Origin: Siphonodentalium dalli | Taxonomy: Eukaryota > Mollusca > Scaphopoda > Gadilida > Siphonodentaliidae | Assembly (NCBI GenBank): GCA_032622095.1 | Contig: CP136069.1 | Span: forward strand, 81,614,958-81,678,957 | Reading direction: 5' to 3' | Length of the DNA stretch: 64,000 nucleotides | Shown: positions 1 through 11,299 of the stretch, piece by piece | How the letters are laid out: the number at the start of each line of letters is the position of its first letter | Numbering within the stretch: the stretch's first letter is position 1 | Program-made: the position numbers and the translations under genes | Notes under the pieces: generated by a model | Told to the model about the DNA's origin: nothing | Databases searched by the model: none | Seen by the model: the letters and a program-made list of their open reading frames with translations, nothing else

Positions 1-1905
1 ATGTTTAGATGATAATAACACGTATAGGCCGATTACCAAATACTCATTGACGAGTAGTGTCTTTATACAATGTTTAGATGATAATAACACGTATAGGTCG
101 AATACCAAATACTCATTGACGAGTAGTGTCTTTATACAATGTTTAGATGATAATAACACGTATAGGCCGATTACCAAATACTCATTGACGAGTAGTGTCT
201 TTATACAATGTTTAGATGATAATAACACGTATAGGCCGATTACCAAATACTCATTGACGAGTAGTGTCTTTATACAATGTTTAGATGATAATAACACGTA
301 TAGGTCGAATACCAAATACTCATTGACGAGTAGTGTCTTTATACAATGTTTAGATGATAATAACACATATAGGTCGAATACCAAATACTCATTGACGAGT
401 AGTGTCTTTATACAATGTTTAGATGATAATAACACGTATAGGTCGAATACCAAATACTCATTGACGAGTAGTGTCTTTATACAATGTTTAGATGATAATA
501 ACACGTATAGGTCGAATACCAAATACTCATTGACGAGTAGTGTCTTTATACAATGTTTAGATGATAATAACACATATAGGTCGAATACCAAATACTCACT
601 GACGAGTAGTGTCTTTATACAATGTTTAGATGATAATAACACGTATAGGTCGAATACCAAATACTCATTGACGAGTAGTGTCTTTATACAATGTTTAGAT
701 GATAATAACACATATAGGTCGAATACCAAATACTCATTGACGAGTAGTGTCTTTATACAATGTTTAGATGATAATAACACGTATAGGTCGAATACCAAAT
801 ACTCATTGACGAGTAGTGTCTTTATACAATGTTTAGATGATAATAACACGTATAGGTCGAATACCAAATACTCATTGACGAGTAGTGTCTTTATACAATG
901 TTTAGATGATAATAACACATATAGGTCGAATACCAAATACTCACTGACGAGTAGTGTCTTTATACAATGTTTAGATGATAATAACACGTATAGGTCGAAT
1001 ACCAAATACTCATTGACGAGTAGTGTCTTTATACAATGTTTAGATGATAATAACACGTATAGGTCGAATACCAAATACTCACTGACGAGTAGTGTCTTTA
1101 TACAATGTTTAGATGATAATAACACATATAGGTCGAATACCAAATACTCATTGACGAGTAGTGTCTTTATACAATGTTTAGATGATAATAACACATATAG
1201 GTCGAATACCAAATACTCACTGACGAGTAGTGTCTTTATACAATGTTTAGATGATAATAACACATATAGGTCGAATACCAAATACTCATTGACGAGTAGT
1301 GTCTTTATACAATGTTTAGATGATAATAACACGTATAGGCCGAATACCAAATACTCATTGACGAGTAGTGTCTTTATACAATGTTTAGATGATAATAACA
1401 CGTATAGGCCGAATACCAAATACTCATTGACGAGTAGTGTCTTTATACAATGTTTAGATGATAATAACACGTATAGGCCGAATACCAAATACTCATTGAC
1501 GAGTAGTGTCTTTATACAATGTTTAGATGATAATAACACGTATAGGCCGAATACCAAATACTCATTGACGAGTAGTGTCTTTATACAATGTTTAGATGAT
1601 AATAACACGTATAGGCCGAATACCAAATACTCATTGACGAGTAGTGTCTTTATACAATGTTTAGATGATAATAACACGTATAGGCCGAATACCAAATACT
1701 CATTGACGAGTAGTGTCTTTATACAATGTTTAGATGATAATAACACGTATAGGCCGAATACCAGAATTTAATACTCATTGACGAGTAGTGTCTTTATACA
1801 ATGTTTAGATGATAATAACACGTATAGGACGAATACCAAATACTCATTGACGAGTAGTGTCTTTATACAATGTTTAGATGATAATAACACGTATAGGCCG
1901 ATTGT
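1..1905. repeat. 69-bp satellite array, about 27.6 units
   Basis: A tandem array with a constant 69-bp period that runs off the left edge of the window. Units differ at a few positions: CACGTA or CACATA, CATTGAC or CACTGAC, and GGTCGAAT, GGCCGATT or GGCCGAAT. The GGTCGAAT form dominates the middle and GGCCGAAT forms a block of adjacent units on the right, which suggests local unit-by-unit spreading. The period is a multiple of three and one frame has no stop, so a 574-codon open frame crosses it, but the unit has no methionine in that frame and the repeat lies inside a transposon-like element. I therefore read it as satellite DNA. Confidence 0.97.
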
Positions 1906-2070
1906 TGAACTTATTATCAGAACATTTCCCACTAAAGAAAATGAATCATCTACATAAGTTTGTATTACGTGTGGCCTGGTTATATTTCCCGAACATTCAT
2001 CAGTATGATTAATAGACTCTTCCAATGTATACCTTTATAACTGATGGGAGAATCGATTTAGTAAAGTAAA
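1..2070 (-). mobile_element. TTAA-type MITE (family A) swollen by the satellite
   Basis: After the last satellite unit the sequence continues GTTGAACTTATTATCAGAAC and on to GGGAGAATCGATTTAGTAAAG. The same order, in one orientation or the other, occurs in the elements at 51569-52934 and 53427-53655. In those copies the CTCATTGACGAGTAGT segment found in every satellite unit sits just inside the CCCTTTATATACTAAAT terminus. The satellite is therefore an expansion of this element's subterminal segment. The right end is eroded (no clean TTAA) and the left end is outside the window. Confidence 0.75.
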
Positions 2071-2121
2071 CCAGGCAAAACTCGCAAGACATTTTCAACA
2101 AAGAATTTATCTGGATATATT

Positions 2122-2995
2122 CGGCGTGAGGGTGGATACACACATGCATGTAATCTCTGTAATTATCGTGTATTTGGCGTTTTACATGGGTCCACTAACA
2201 ACCCAATCATTGCCGACGTGTTGACCGCACTGAATTCTAGTTCCAATTAAGTCGGAATGTAGAGAAACCGCTATCTTGGACCGAGTCGCCAGGCCACTTA
2301 AAATAATTGTTCGTGTGATAACCCATATGGTTCTATTTAAATAATTACCAGCCCTCTTTTGATATTTATAGCCTAATGCACAGGCCAACAAACGTATTTG
2401 AATTCGGTACGAATTGAGTCACGGTACGAGACTAGATATTTATAGCAGTGGTGGATCAGGATTTCCCCGACGCAGAAGATATATATGATCCCCGACTTCG
2501 GGCTATATATGATCCCGAAAGATACCAGGCGTGCTGGCTAACTCTGAGCCATTTAAGTAAAGCATATTATATTGTACCTCCTTGCCCAGATTATTCCGAC
2601 CGATAGATTCAACTAAGTCCCTTAGCGATTTGAAACTTTCGAGACCCCACGCCAACACAAGCATCATGGTCGAACATGTTCTATAAGCCTGTATATGCCA
2701 GACGTGTCGCTTCTGGTGTTCGTGCATTAATAAAATGCCAGATATCACACAGACTTAACTAATTTCCGCATCAGTAAGAGAAGACATGTTTTGGACTGGC
2801 CTTATAAATGTCCTGATAGCAGACAGTTTGACTTCGCTTATCACTACTCACTTGTCTGGCCTGTTAACAATGAACCGCTCGCGCGCAGGTGATCCATGTT
2901 GTCAATTATTTGTGTGGCCATGTAAAATACATGTAATACATGTATTTTAGATACATAAATTACATGCATGTGTGTATCCACCCTAATAAGGCGTA
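2122..2995. mobile_element. Putative TIR element, about 0.87 kb
   Basis: GGGTGGATACACACATGCAT near 2131 recurs in inverted orientation ending near 2982, and the match extends inward in broken form to TTTTACATGG. GGCG lies outside both ends and could be a short target duplication. The interior shows no recognisable coding sequence. The superfamily is not determined. Confidence 0.5.
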
Positions 2996-3046
2996 AACAT
3001 AACCTATCTACATTTTACATATGTAAATGTGGACTGATATATAGAG

Positions 3047-3460
3047 ATGTTACTTTACCATGAACGCATATTTCACTCTATGACGTGGAATAACATTGCA
3101 AAAAAGGGAAGGACGAAATCCATTTTATGTGGATATCCTCTCTATACCATGGTAGTTTATCCGCATACCAAAGCTCATTTGAATCCGATGAACGATTACG
3201 GAGATGGAGAACTCCAATGTACGGACGGATTCGAACGCATTTTTCACTCTTTGCATGCAGCGTAACGCTGCACACATGGATGGACGAAACATGTTCCATA
3301 TGTTGATATCCGTTCTCTCATGGTGGTTCATCTGATAACCAAAGATCATTTGAATCCGGCCCGCAAACGACTGGGGTATATAGGGCTCCAAAGTTCGGAA
3401 GGAACCCATTTCTATATATCCCCCCATCAAACTTCGTTTGTGGGGGATAATTAGAATCAC
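3047..3460. repeat. Degenerate tandem repeat, about 170 bp x 2
   Basis: CATTTTATGTGGATATCC... at 3120 is repeated in diverged form at 3290, including the shared GATCATTTGAATCCG-type segment about 169 bp later. The right part (CAAACTTCGTTTG near 3430) matches a segment at 62490-62545, so this is interspersed repeat material. Overlapping open frames of up to 182 codons on the minus strand follow the repeat and show no family motif. Confidence 0.6.
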
Positions 3461-4324
3461 AAGGAGTGGAAAATGGTGATGTTGAAGTGTCTGGGAAACA
3501 GTTGATGCCCGCATACACGAGATATCTCGCATGGCCAATGCCTGGATGCCCGAGACAGACTCACAAGTCATTCGTATATAAAACAAAATAAGCTGACGAT
3601 AGCACATTCTTATAGTATCATTGTGCGTGACAACCGTTTTCCCGTTTGTTATTCTGCCATGAAGAACGACCAATTCTCTCTGGGGGTCTGCTGTAAGTCA
3701 TGAGAAGTGTTACAATCAGGAAAATCGATTTGGCTCTTATATACACACATCGCCGAATATCGACGACATGGGAATCCATTCGCTACCAGTCAAATCGACA
3801 TCAGAAAATGACAGCAAATTGACCATTTTCGCGAGTGAATAACAAAATCCAATCAAAGCCGGCTCTAATGCGGCGGGATATAATAAATAGTCCGTCTCTT
3901 CTGGATGCTTCGCAGACGATAATATTGCGCGCGCTGCTTGTTTCTGTCATTCTTCGGACTCGATTAATTTACCTAATCATTGATTTCTTCGCGCTTTTGG
4001 TGAGAATTCACACGGCCCATCAGACTTATGCGGTAACTTCTGAATAATAAAAGAGGCGCCGTGCTCCACAGACTATTGAATGGTAACATGGTCTTCACAT
4101 ATTTCAGGAGCTATCGAAATATGCGGACGGCCCACGTGCATGGGCTATACTTTTGATGTAGGTGCCATCCTCCCGTGGTGAGAAAAATAATTTAAGGCTA
4201 CCTGATCGCACTCAGTGCAATAATGGTGACAAATTTGTCAATCCAAACTCACTCACAAATGAATACACGCATGGTCATCGACACAACAATCAGATGGAAG
4301 AACAATGGAAGACAATGGAATCAA
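3461..4324. other. Unassigned spacer
   Basis: No recognisable gene, RNA or terminal repeat. Open frames are under about 75 codons apart from one that runs into the microsatellite. Confidence 0.5.
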
Positions 4325-4550
4325 ACGATTTAAATGATGATGATGGTGATGGTGATGCTGATGGTGATGCTGATGATGATGATGGTTATAGCGATTATGT
4401 TGATGCCGTGATGGTGATGCTGGTTGTGATGTTGATGATGATTATGATGATGGTGATGATGATGATGATGATGATGGAGATGGCGGTGATGTTGGTGATG
4501 GTGGTGATGTTGATGATGGTGATGATGGTGGTGAGTTGGGGGGGGGGGGG
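4325..4550. repeat. Imperfect GATGGTGATG microsatellite
   Basis: An impure trinucleotide tract of GAT, GGT and GCT units ending in a ten-base G run. The Met/Asp-rich open frame over it is low-complexity by-product. Confidence 0.95.
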
Positions 4551-4631
4551 CGTTATCGAGTGTCCTTTACCATGGTTTCATATGAGAGTGAAGTTTCCAG
4601 TTGAGATCGATGTTTGAAGCGCCTTGTTCAA

Positions 4632-5140
4632 AACTACTGTATTAAGTATAAATTATTTTGAGTTACTAAAAGGCCCATTTAATTTTCGAGTCATGGATTA
4701 TTTTTATAGTGCCTTGATATACGGTCTTAATAACAATGTATGATATAAAATATGATTTAAATATTATAATTAATCACCATTTGGAACGCCTGTGTCTCAG
4801 AAGGTGCACATTGAGTAATAGAACATAGCTGAAATCATAGAAATATTTCTCCCGTTTGGCTCCCAGAATGCAACATAATTCAGACTAAGATATTGAGTTA
4901 TTCCCTTTCCATTGAAAATAATAAGACTTTGCAGTACAATCCAGATGAAACTTAATCACAGAAAACACGTCGGTACCTCAACAAAACAACATTAGTGATA
5001 ACTTTATAACACCGGATAAGTTAAAAATACAATGTTTTGGAGCTTCCTCTTTCAAATTGTATACAATATGGCAAAAGTTTGATCTGTGGGTTCGAAAATT
5101 AAGTGGGCATTTAAGTATAAATTATTTTGAGTTAACTCGG
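4632..5140. repeat. Interspersed repeat, related inverted to 45297-45776
   Basis: AATGTTTTGGAGCTTCCTCT near 5030 appears as its reverse complement near 45310. GAGTTATTCCCTTTCCATTG (4893) and the TCGAAAATTAAGTGGGC segment (5093) also match the 45.4-45.6 kb tandem repeat. GTATAAATTATTTTGAGTTA occurs at both edges of this copy (about 4647 and 5115). No coding content was seen. Confidence 0.65.
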
Positions 5141-6610
5141 CTCCATGTTCCGAATTGACTCATAGTCGGGTACGATGTGATTTTTTCGGAGGGTACGAGT
5201 TAGCGAAGGTACTGAATGACTTTTTGTCGTCATGGGTTACCTACCGTTTAGTATGTAAAATACATATCAGACGTTTTTATGTTTATATAGTTTCGAAATG
5301 GCGCATGTACTGTGTAAGAGCAAAACCAAAATCTGACTAGAATTCCTTATAAACAGTACAACCTCCAGAAAACAAGCGCCAGATGTCAGCTGTTTATGTG
5401 GGTGCTTCAGACAGAAGAACAGAGGCATGTTCTTTGTTCTTATCAACATCAAACATAAGTGCTCTCCGAGGCTCTAGATCAGAGTTGGCAGAACAATCAG
5501 CTTGAACAATGGAAATTTTCGACGCTCATTGCCAGGAAGCTTACTCCTTCAACGCACCACTTTGGTCTGATACGATACACCGAGTGCACCCAAGATCGCA
5601 GAGAAAAGGATAAACAGAAAACGGATTCAAAGTACAAGCGCACATGCCCACGTGCGCATGTTACAAAACTCTTTGTGTGTATCAGGGTTGGATTTCAAAA
5701 TAATCGTCTTTTCACCGTGGTTCCCACTTTAAAAGGTTGATGTGTGGTTAACCGGGGAATATAAACATGAGATAATGTTTGAAGCGAGAACTTAATAATA
5801 GCTTCGTTCCATTTCTCTGCAAAACGGCATACACCCGCGAGCAATATAACACATTGACATCGTGGTTTTGATGGGCCAATGGGTCAATAACCAGATGTGT
5901 CTTACAATGACTGTTGAATCGTTTTATAATTTCTGAAGTGATCGTTGATTAACTGTTTTCACATAATGGTCTTTAGGCGAAACAGAAGCCACTACATTTC
6001 TTTCCAATGTTAGGTCAATGCTGGTCAATATTTTTTTTTACAGCTGAGAGAGTAGACTCAAATGTCATAAACGTCTGCTAGGCAACATTTGCTCCGAATA
6101 AGGAGGGCGTATGGCATGGCTTTATTTTAAAAGGTGACAGGTAACTTTGCTTCCAACAGTCTATGTTGTTAACATATTTGATTAGACACCAGAATGTACA
6201 AGGTGGCATCTAGCGGGGCATTGGCTTTTTTAATTAACATAGAAGTCGACATTCTCAACATGAAGAAAATATGTCAGCTATAAAAAAGAAAAGGGGCACA
6301 ACTGTCAGTAATGGTCCCGCTTTTTGAGTAAATCCAGGCAAAAATTTCAAGAGTTTTTCAACAAAGAATATCTACCCGCCGAAATCTTTCTATTTCTTTA
6401 AGAAAATAATTATGAATTTTTTTTAATAAAGAAATATTAATTCTGCTCTCAGATCTTGCGTGTATCTCTATTAGGTTCTCTACCGAACGCCAGCGCGGAC
6501 CGTCAGAGGTGAAATAAGGATTCGAATAAGCGAGATCACTGGGTCGCGGCCCAGTGATTCATCCGGCCCAGTAATTCATCCAGCTCCGTTCCGTGGTTTC
6601 AGAGATTCTT
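5141..6610. other. Unassigned spacer with one 93-codon open frame
   Basis: The longest frame (5459-5740, plus) has no ATG at its start and no recognisable domain. The rest is AT-rich DNA with homopolymer runs. Nothing identifiable as a gene. Confidence 0.5.
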
Positions 6611-6762
6611 TTAACCCCGGTTCCGTGGTTTTAGTGCTACACTGGTCAAAGTTTAGGAGTAGCATTTCCATATATGGATCATTTGAATTATTCATGGCTT
6701 CCATATATGGAATGTACTCCAAAACTTTGACCTGTAACACTAAAACCACGGAATCGGACCTG
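6611..6762. mobile_element. Fold-back MITE, about 150 bp
   Basis: GGTTCCGTGGTTTTAGTG at 6619 pairs with CACTAAAACCACGGAATC near 6740, and the arms continue inward through CAAAGTTT and the CCATATATGG boxes. Arms are about 65 bp with a short centre. A TTAA sits just outside the left end. Confidence 0.8.
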
Positions 6763-7150
6763 GTGGATCCAATATGGCCGCGAGTTAGTGACATGGCGTA
6801 TATACCGATATCATTGGTTGATAATCGACCAGTTTTGAACTTTTGATGTTTGGCTGGCAGACAGAAATTATCGTTCACAATCATAGTTATGAACCAATAT
6901 CACGTATAATTCGATGGCCCATCAGAATTACGAATCATTTGTCAACGAATACAAATTGCAATACATCATGGGAATGGTTATTTATATTGTATCGATGTCT
7001 ATATGATCAGCCAGACATCGATGCAAGTCAATTTGTTTCACACACATCCAAACGTTGGATATATATCATACGTATGCCATATAGTGCATGAGAATATCAC
7101 TATCACAATCGCTGGGGTTTTTTTTTTCGTCGGCTGATTTCCATCACTTT
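6763..7150. other. Unassigned spacer
   Basis: An 82-codon frame (6843-7091, plus) has no identifiable domain, and no repeat boundary was seen. Confidence 0.4.
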
Positions 7151-7154
7151 TTGT

Positions 7155-7300
7155 TTGTAAGAGCATATTTTATTAATCGTCCCACATACAAGTATACAAT
7201 AATAGACTACATAACATAAAATGATCAACAGAGATTGGAGCACAAGTTGTTGCAACTTATTAAATGCCCCACTCTCTAAAACAAGACGTCCTTGGAATTA
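7155..7300 (-). mobile_element. 3' end fragment of the 51.6-kb retrotransposon family
   Basis: The plus-strand text TTTATTAATCGTCCCACATAC, then GATTGGAGCACAAGTTG and CAACTTATTAAATGCCCC, parallels 51621-51690 (TTTATTGTATCATTTATGTAC, GATTGGGGCACAAGTTATAC, CAACTTAGATAGCCCC). Read on the minus strand this is a 3' UTR with an AATAAA signal at 7168-7173. No coding part of the element is recognisable nearby. Confidence 0.65.
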
Positions 7301-7853
7301 CTACTGGTATCAATAAACTGGGTAGAAACTTACCAAAACTAAATGTTGTTTTCAAGATGGCAGGAATGAAGAATTAAATGAAAATTAGAAAATGAAAATG
7401 TAAGTGGGTCGCTAGTTTGACATATTTTAACGATTTAAAAAAAATCTTTACTCTCTCAGTAAAAATTATACTTTAAGAACATCTAACCACCAATTATTAC
7501 CAAAGACCCGTGACGACTTGAACCATGAAGTTATGCTCAATCAGGTTACACCCATGTCCTCTAAGCGATAAAACAATTTAGTTAAACTTCGGCTTGTTCC
7601 CCGCAGAATAGTGATTGTGTCATGGGGGGGGGGGGGGGATGATCACAGGACAGAGTGGTTCCCCTTTCACCCCTTTGTTTGTTCATATCGCCTGATATGC
7701 CTTTATTCTAGACTCCTAATGCGAATGTAGCAATACAGAGCGGTTTTTTTATTGGTTTCCTGATATGGTAACAATAAAGAGCGTTTTTTTTTGGCTGGGA
7801 GCTAGCTGTTCAACTGATAATTTTCTATTTCTCGCGCTTCTTAAATTTTTCCA
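7301..7853. other. Unassigned spacer with a G run
   Basis: Contains a long uninterrupted G run around 7625-7639 and two diverged copies of the ATACAGAGCG / ATAAAGAGCG phrase that recurs at 9470-9560 and 43135-43195. No coding evidence. Confidence 0.5.
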
Positions 7854-9100
7854 TCTATACTAATAAAACTCAATTTTGATTGATCGTATGTTTGTTAGTT
7901 TGTTTGTCGGCGAAAAGGCGACCAAACGGTTGGATCACGCATTAGAACTGAAATGTTTTTTGTAGGAGAAACTTGACACGGGGAGCGTTATTAGGTAGTC
8001 CTCGTTCGCCTCAGATGTCTTAAAAGGTCACTAATGATTATTATCTCATATATATTTTGAAGACCTCTGTCTGTATGTATGTTTGTTTGTTTGTTTGTTT
8101 GTCTGTCATTTATACAAATCTACGATTCTCCACCGATCGGGACGAAACTTGGTACGTGTGTGTAGTTTGACCAGGTGGTGAACGTTGTCGTATTGGCGAG
8201 CCCGTGCGGCGCCCGCTTCGCGCATGCGCAGAAGAGATCTCGGAAACGGGTGGAGCTATCGACTTGAAATTTGCTATGTGAATGTATCTTGCCCCGGATA
8301 CGAATTTTATCGGGTCGCCGAGCCCGTGCGACACCAGCTTCGCGCATGTGCAGACGAGATCTCGGAAACGGGTGGAGCTATCGACTTGAAATTTGCTATG
8401 TGAATGTATCTTGCCCCGGATACGAATTTTATCGGGTCGCCGAGCCCGTGCGACGCCAGCTTCGCGCATGCGCAGACGAGATCTCGGAAACGGGTGGAGC
8501 TATCAACTTGAAATTTGCTATGTGAATGTATCTTGCCCCGGATACGAATTTTATCGGGTCGCCGAGCCCGTGCGACACCAGCTTCGCGCATGTGCAGACG
8601 AGATCTCGGAAACGGGTGGAGCTATCGACTTGAAATTTGCTATGTGAATGTATCTTGCCCCGGATACGAATTTTATCGGGTCGCCGAGCCCGTGCGACGC
8701 CAGCTTCGCGCATGCGCAGACGAGATCTCGGAAAAGGGTGGAGCTATCGACTTGAAATTTGGTATGTGAATGTATCTTGCCCCGGATACGAATTTTATCG
8801 GGTCGACGAGCCCGTGCGACGCAGCTTCGCGCATGCGCAGACGAGATCTCGGAAACGGGTGGAGCTATCTACTTGAAATTTGGTATGTGAATGTATCTTC
8901 CCCCGGATACGAATTTTATCGGGTCGCCTAGCCCGTGCGACGCCAGTTTTGCGCATGCGCAGACCAGATCTCGGAAACTGGTAGAGCCATCGACTTGAAA
9001 TTTGGTTTTTGAATAGCCCGGACAACGTCGGGCTGGGTAGAGCTATCGACTTGAAATTTGGTTTTTGAATAGCCCGGACAACGTCGGGCTCATCGGCTAG
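7854..9100 (+). mobile_element. Non-autonomous Helitron-like element
   Basis: Starts A^TCTATACTAATAAAAC and ends with the stem GCCCG-gacaacgt-CGGGC, a seven-base spacer, then CTAG^T. Both are the standard Helitron landmarks: 5' TC, 3' CTRR after a small hairpin, insertion between A and T. The left part has GTTTGTTTGTTTGTCTG-type sequence; the right two thirds is a minisatellite. A second copy of the terminal hairpin at 9012-9035 lies just inside the end. No Rep/helicase coding sequence. Confidence 0.8.
8185..9000. repeat. 122-bp minisatellite inside the Helitron, 6-7 copies
   Basis: Units contain TCGGAAACGGGTGGAGCTAT, ATCTTGCCCCGGATACG and GCTTCGCGCATGCGCAG. The landmark TATGTGAATG recurs at exactly 122-bp steps from about 8274. 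Because 122 is not a multiple of three, the same peptide appears shifted through frames, which produces a ladder of 84- to 94-codon open frames on both strands; these are not genes. One and a half units of the same repeat occur in the Helitron at 18058-18781. Confidence 0.95.
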
Positions 9101-9712
9101 TATATATATATTTTGGCTAGAGGCGACCAAACGGTCGGACTATCGGAGCTGAAATGTTTGTACATATGGATAATTTGACCCTGGGAATCTTTAATATTAG
9201 ATAGGCCCCGTTTTGTCCCATAGGTCTTAAAATGGCAATAATAATTAATTTAACTAAATAATTAATTATATATTCCTAAAATGGTTGCAATCTGGTCGGT
9301 GAATATTGAAACACAGGGTAGATTGACCCGTAGAGTCTCATCAGATATATGCCGTTGACCTCATGCGATTTAAATTGCCAATACAGAGCATTCCTTGGGA
9401 TAGGCGCCTTTGACCTCATATGAATTTAATGGGGACTACTAAATGATATGATCAATACAGAGCGTTTATTATCAGTTCAAAAGATATGTGGGAATGAGGC
9501 GGGGAATGTCACGGGATAGGTGCTGTTGACCTAAAAAATATTTAAAGAGGCACTAATAATTAGCAATAAAGAGTGTTTATTATCAACTTAAAAGATAGAT
9601 GTATCCGGAGAGTCATGAAATAGGTGATGTTTATCCAGATAACTAATAATTGAAGGGCCACTAATAAATTACGCATTATTCACTCGAGCAACGCGGGGTA
9701 CCCCAGCAAGTA
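9101..9712 (+). mobile_element. Degenerate Helitron-like debris
   Basis: GAGGCGACCAAACGGTCGG (9120) copies the region inside the neighbouring Helitron's 5' part (AGGCGACCAAACGGTTGG, 7917). The right end has GCGGGGTACCCCAGC, a Helitron-style terminal stem, followed by AAGTAGT instead of CTAGT. The same right end occurs at 10460-10556. Intermediate phrases around ACAGAGCG repeat several times. Confidence 0.5.
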
Positions 9713-9924
9713 GTAGATAAAGCGCGCTATATAGTAGCGGATATAACTTCAAGATGACAATAAAATCAAGAACTAACCATGTCACAATTCCTTTTCCGAA
9801 CTGCTCTATACATCACACTTTGGTAGTTCGTTGGAGTTGGTGGAAAATGTTACATTAAGCGTGTTCATATGCAAAAATTATACACCATTGTCACATGCCC
9901 CACCGGCCACAACCATTCCTGTCG

Positions 9925-10641
9925 TTAATATGCATATTTTATGCTGCAGTCTGACCCCGAAGCAACAATTTTACACCTAAATGTCTGGATTCTTCTACCG
10001 CCAATGTATTTGCTCTGAATGGAGGCAAGCGTTCTCTGAGTCTCGATGGGGCTGATAAATGATTCCACTCCGGAACCATCATGTGTCTGGCCATATACCA
10101 ATTCCGGCCTTTATCGAATGGAGATCGGCTATATTCTGAAAGGTGTTTTGTCATGCAGAAACACACCAGACCTCAAAGCCAGACGGATATGATTTTACGC
10201 TACTTATGATTGATATAGCTCGACGCATTGAAGGTAAACGATCTGATTTCACACAGCATTTTATCATTTCCATCATTCCCATACTCAAGATTTTGTGTTT
10301 GTATCGATGAACTTTAAAGATGGATTATCTCTTTAAATAACAAATTTGAAATAGTTGCGTGGGTATAAAATAATACATATGAACTGAAGTTATATAGTTA
10401 CCGGGGTATAAAATATTAGATCTGAATCGAAGACTCCTGTCCCGAAATGCTTACCCAGATAACTAATAATTGAATATCCAGATAACTAATTATTTAAGGG
10501 CCACTAATAAATTACGCATTATTCACTCGAGCAATGCGGGGTACCCCAGCAAGTAGTAAAATTGTTGCTTCGGGGTCAGACTGCAGCATAAAATATGCAT
10601 ATTTCCATTCGATAAAGGCCGGAATTGGTATATGGCCAGAC
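9925..10641. repeat. Interrupted inverted repeat
   Basis: 9928-9973 and 10085-10122 are both present as reverse complement, joined together, at 10557-10641. The joined copy lacks the 9974-10084 segment. It lies immediately to the right of a copy of the Helitron-like end GCGGGGTACCCCAGC. Confidence 0.85.
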
Positions 10642-11110
10642 CGGAAAGGCTTCTATCAATTAATATTGATTTTATTTCGAATATTTTATTGGGACCGTTT
10701 ATTTGTTTATTTTTAGATCAAACCATTCGGGTGATACCATATATAGCGATAAAGAGCATTAGGCTGTTGCTATAGCTACATGCCGAACGTCAACTGCCCC
10801 AGATTGATTGGCTGTATTGTTTTATTCCATAGTTATAAGCGATAATGGGTATAATTAATGTTTATTTGTGACAAAATTACACCATAAAATTTCTGGTCTC
10901 TGTTAACAGTGACCACTATTGTTCGTTAGCTAAACAACCACACCTTTTTAGACCAGAAAATATTCGAAATAAAATCAATATTAATCGATAGAAGCATTTC
11001 GGGACAGGAGTCTTCGATTCAGATCTAATATGTTATACCCCGGTAACTATATAATACATGTTTACAAAGAGATAATCCACCTTTAAGTCCCCCTAAAGTT
11101 CAAGCTGGAA
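10310..11110. mobile_element. Fold-back element with a ~200-bp insertion in its left arm
   Basis: The right arm (about 10958-11110) contains, reverse-complemented, the left-arm segments 10310-10448 and 10651-10688 as one continuous stretch, including GAAGACTCCTGTCCCGAAAT. The 10449-10650 segment is therefore an insertion, with CTT at both junctions. The inserted DNA is itself the Helitron-like end plus the rearranged 9.9-10.1 kb sequence. Confidence 0.8.
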
Positions 11111-11299
11111 AAGGGTGTACCCAAAGGTATGGAATCCAAACTATTGCAGTTTAAGACATGATTTCTTCAAGTATATTTGAATATGAATGATCTTTTATTT
11201 GAACAGAAGAACAATCATTTTAAGGAATTGAGCCGATAGTAGATCATGCCATGGCACTCTACTCAGGCTAACACCCTAGATATCATATTTCACCAGTAC

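Noticed and set aside
47-1771. 574-codon open frame as a repeat-protein gene
   Set aside because: It lies wholly in a 69-bp satellite with a period divisible by three, has no methionine in frame, and is embedded in a MITE.
1-1905. CRISPR array
   Set aside because: Units are identical throughout with no variable spacers, and the context is animal transposon DNA.
3125-3673. 182-codon minus-strand frame as a gene
   Set aside because: It follows a degenerate tandem repeat and shows no domain or composition signal of a protein.
4162-4617. 151-codon Asp/Met-rich frame
   Set aside because: Generated by a GAT/GGT microsatellite.
8110-8876. Ladder of 72- to 119-codon frames on both strands
   Set aside because: They repeat every 122 bp because of the minisatellite and shift through frames, so they are shadows of a repeat.
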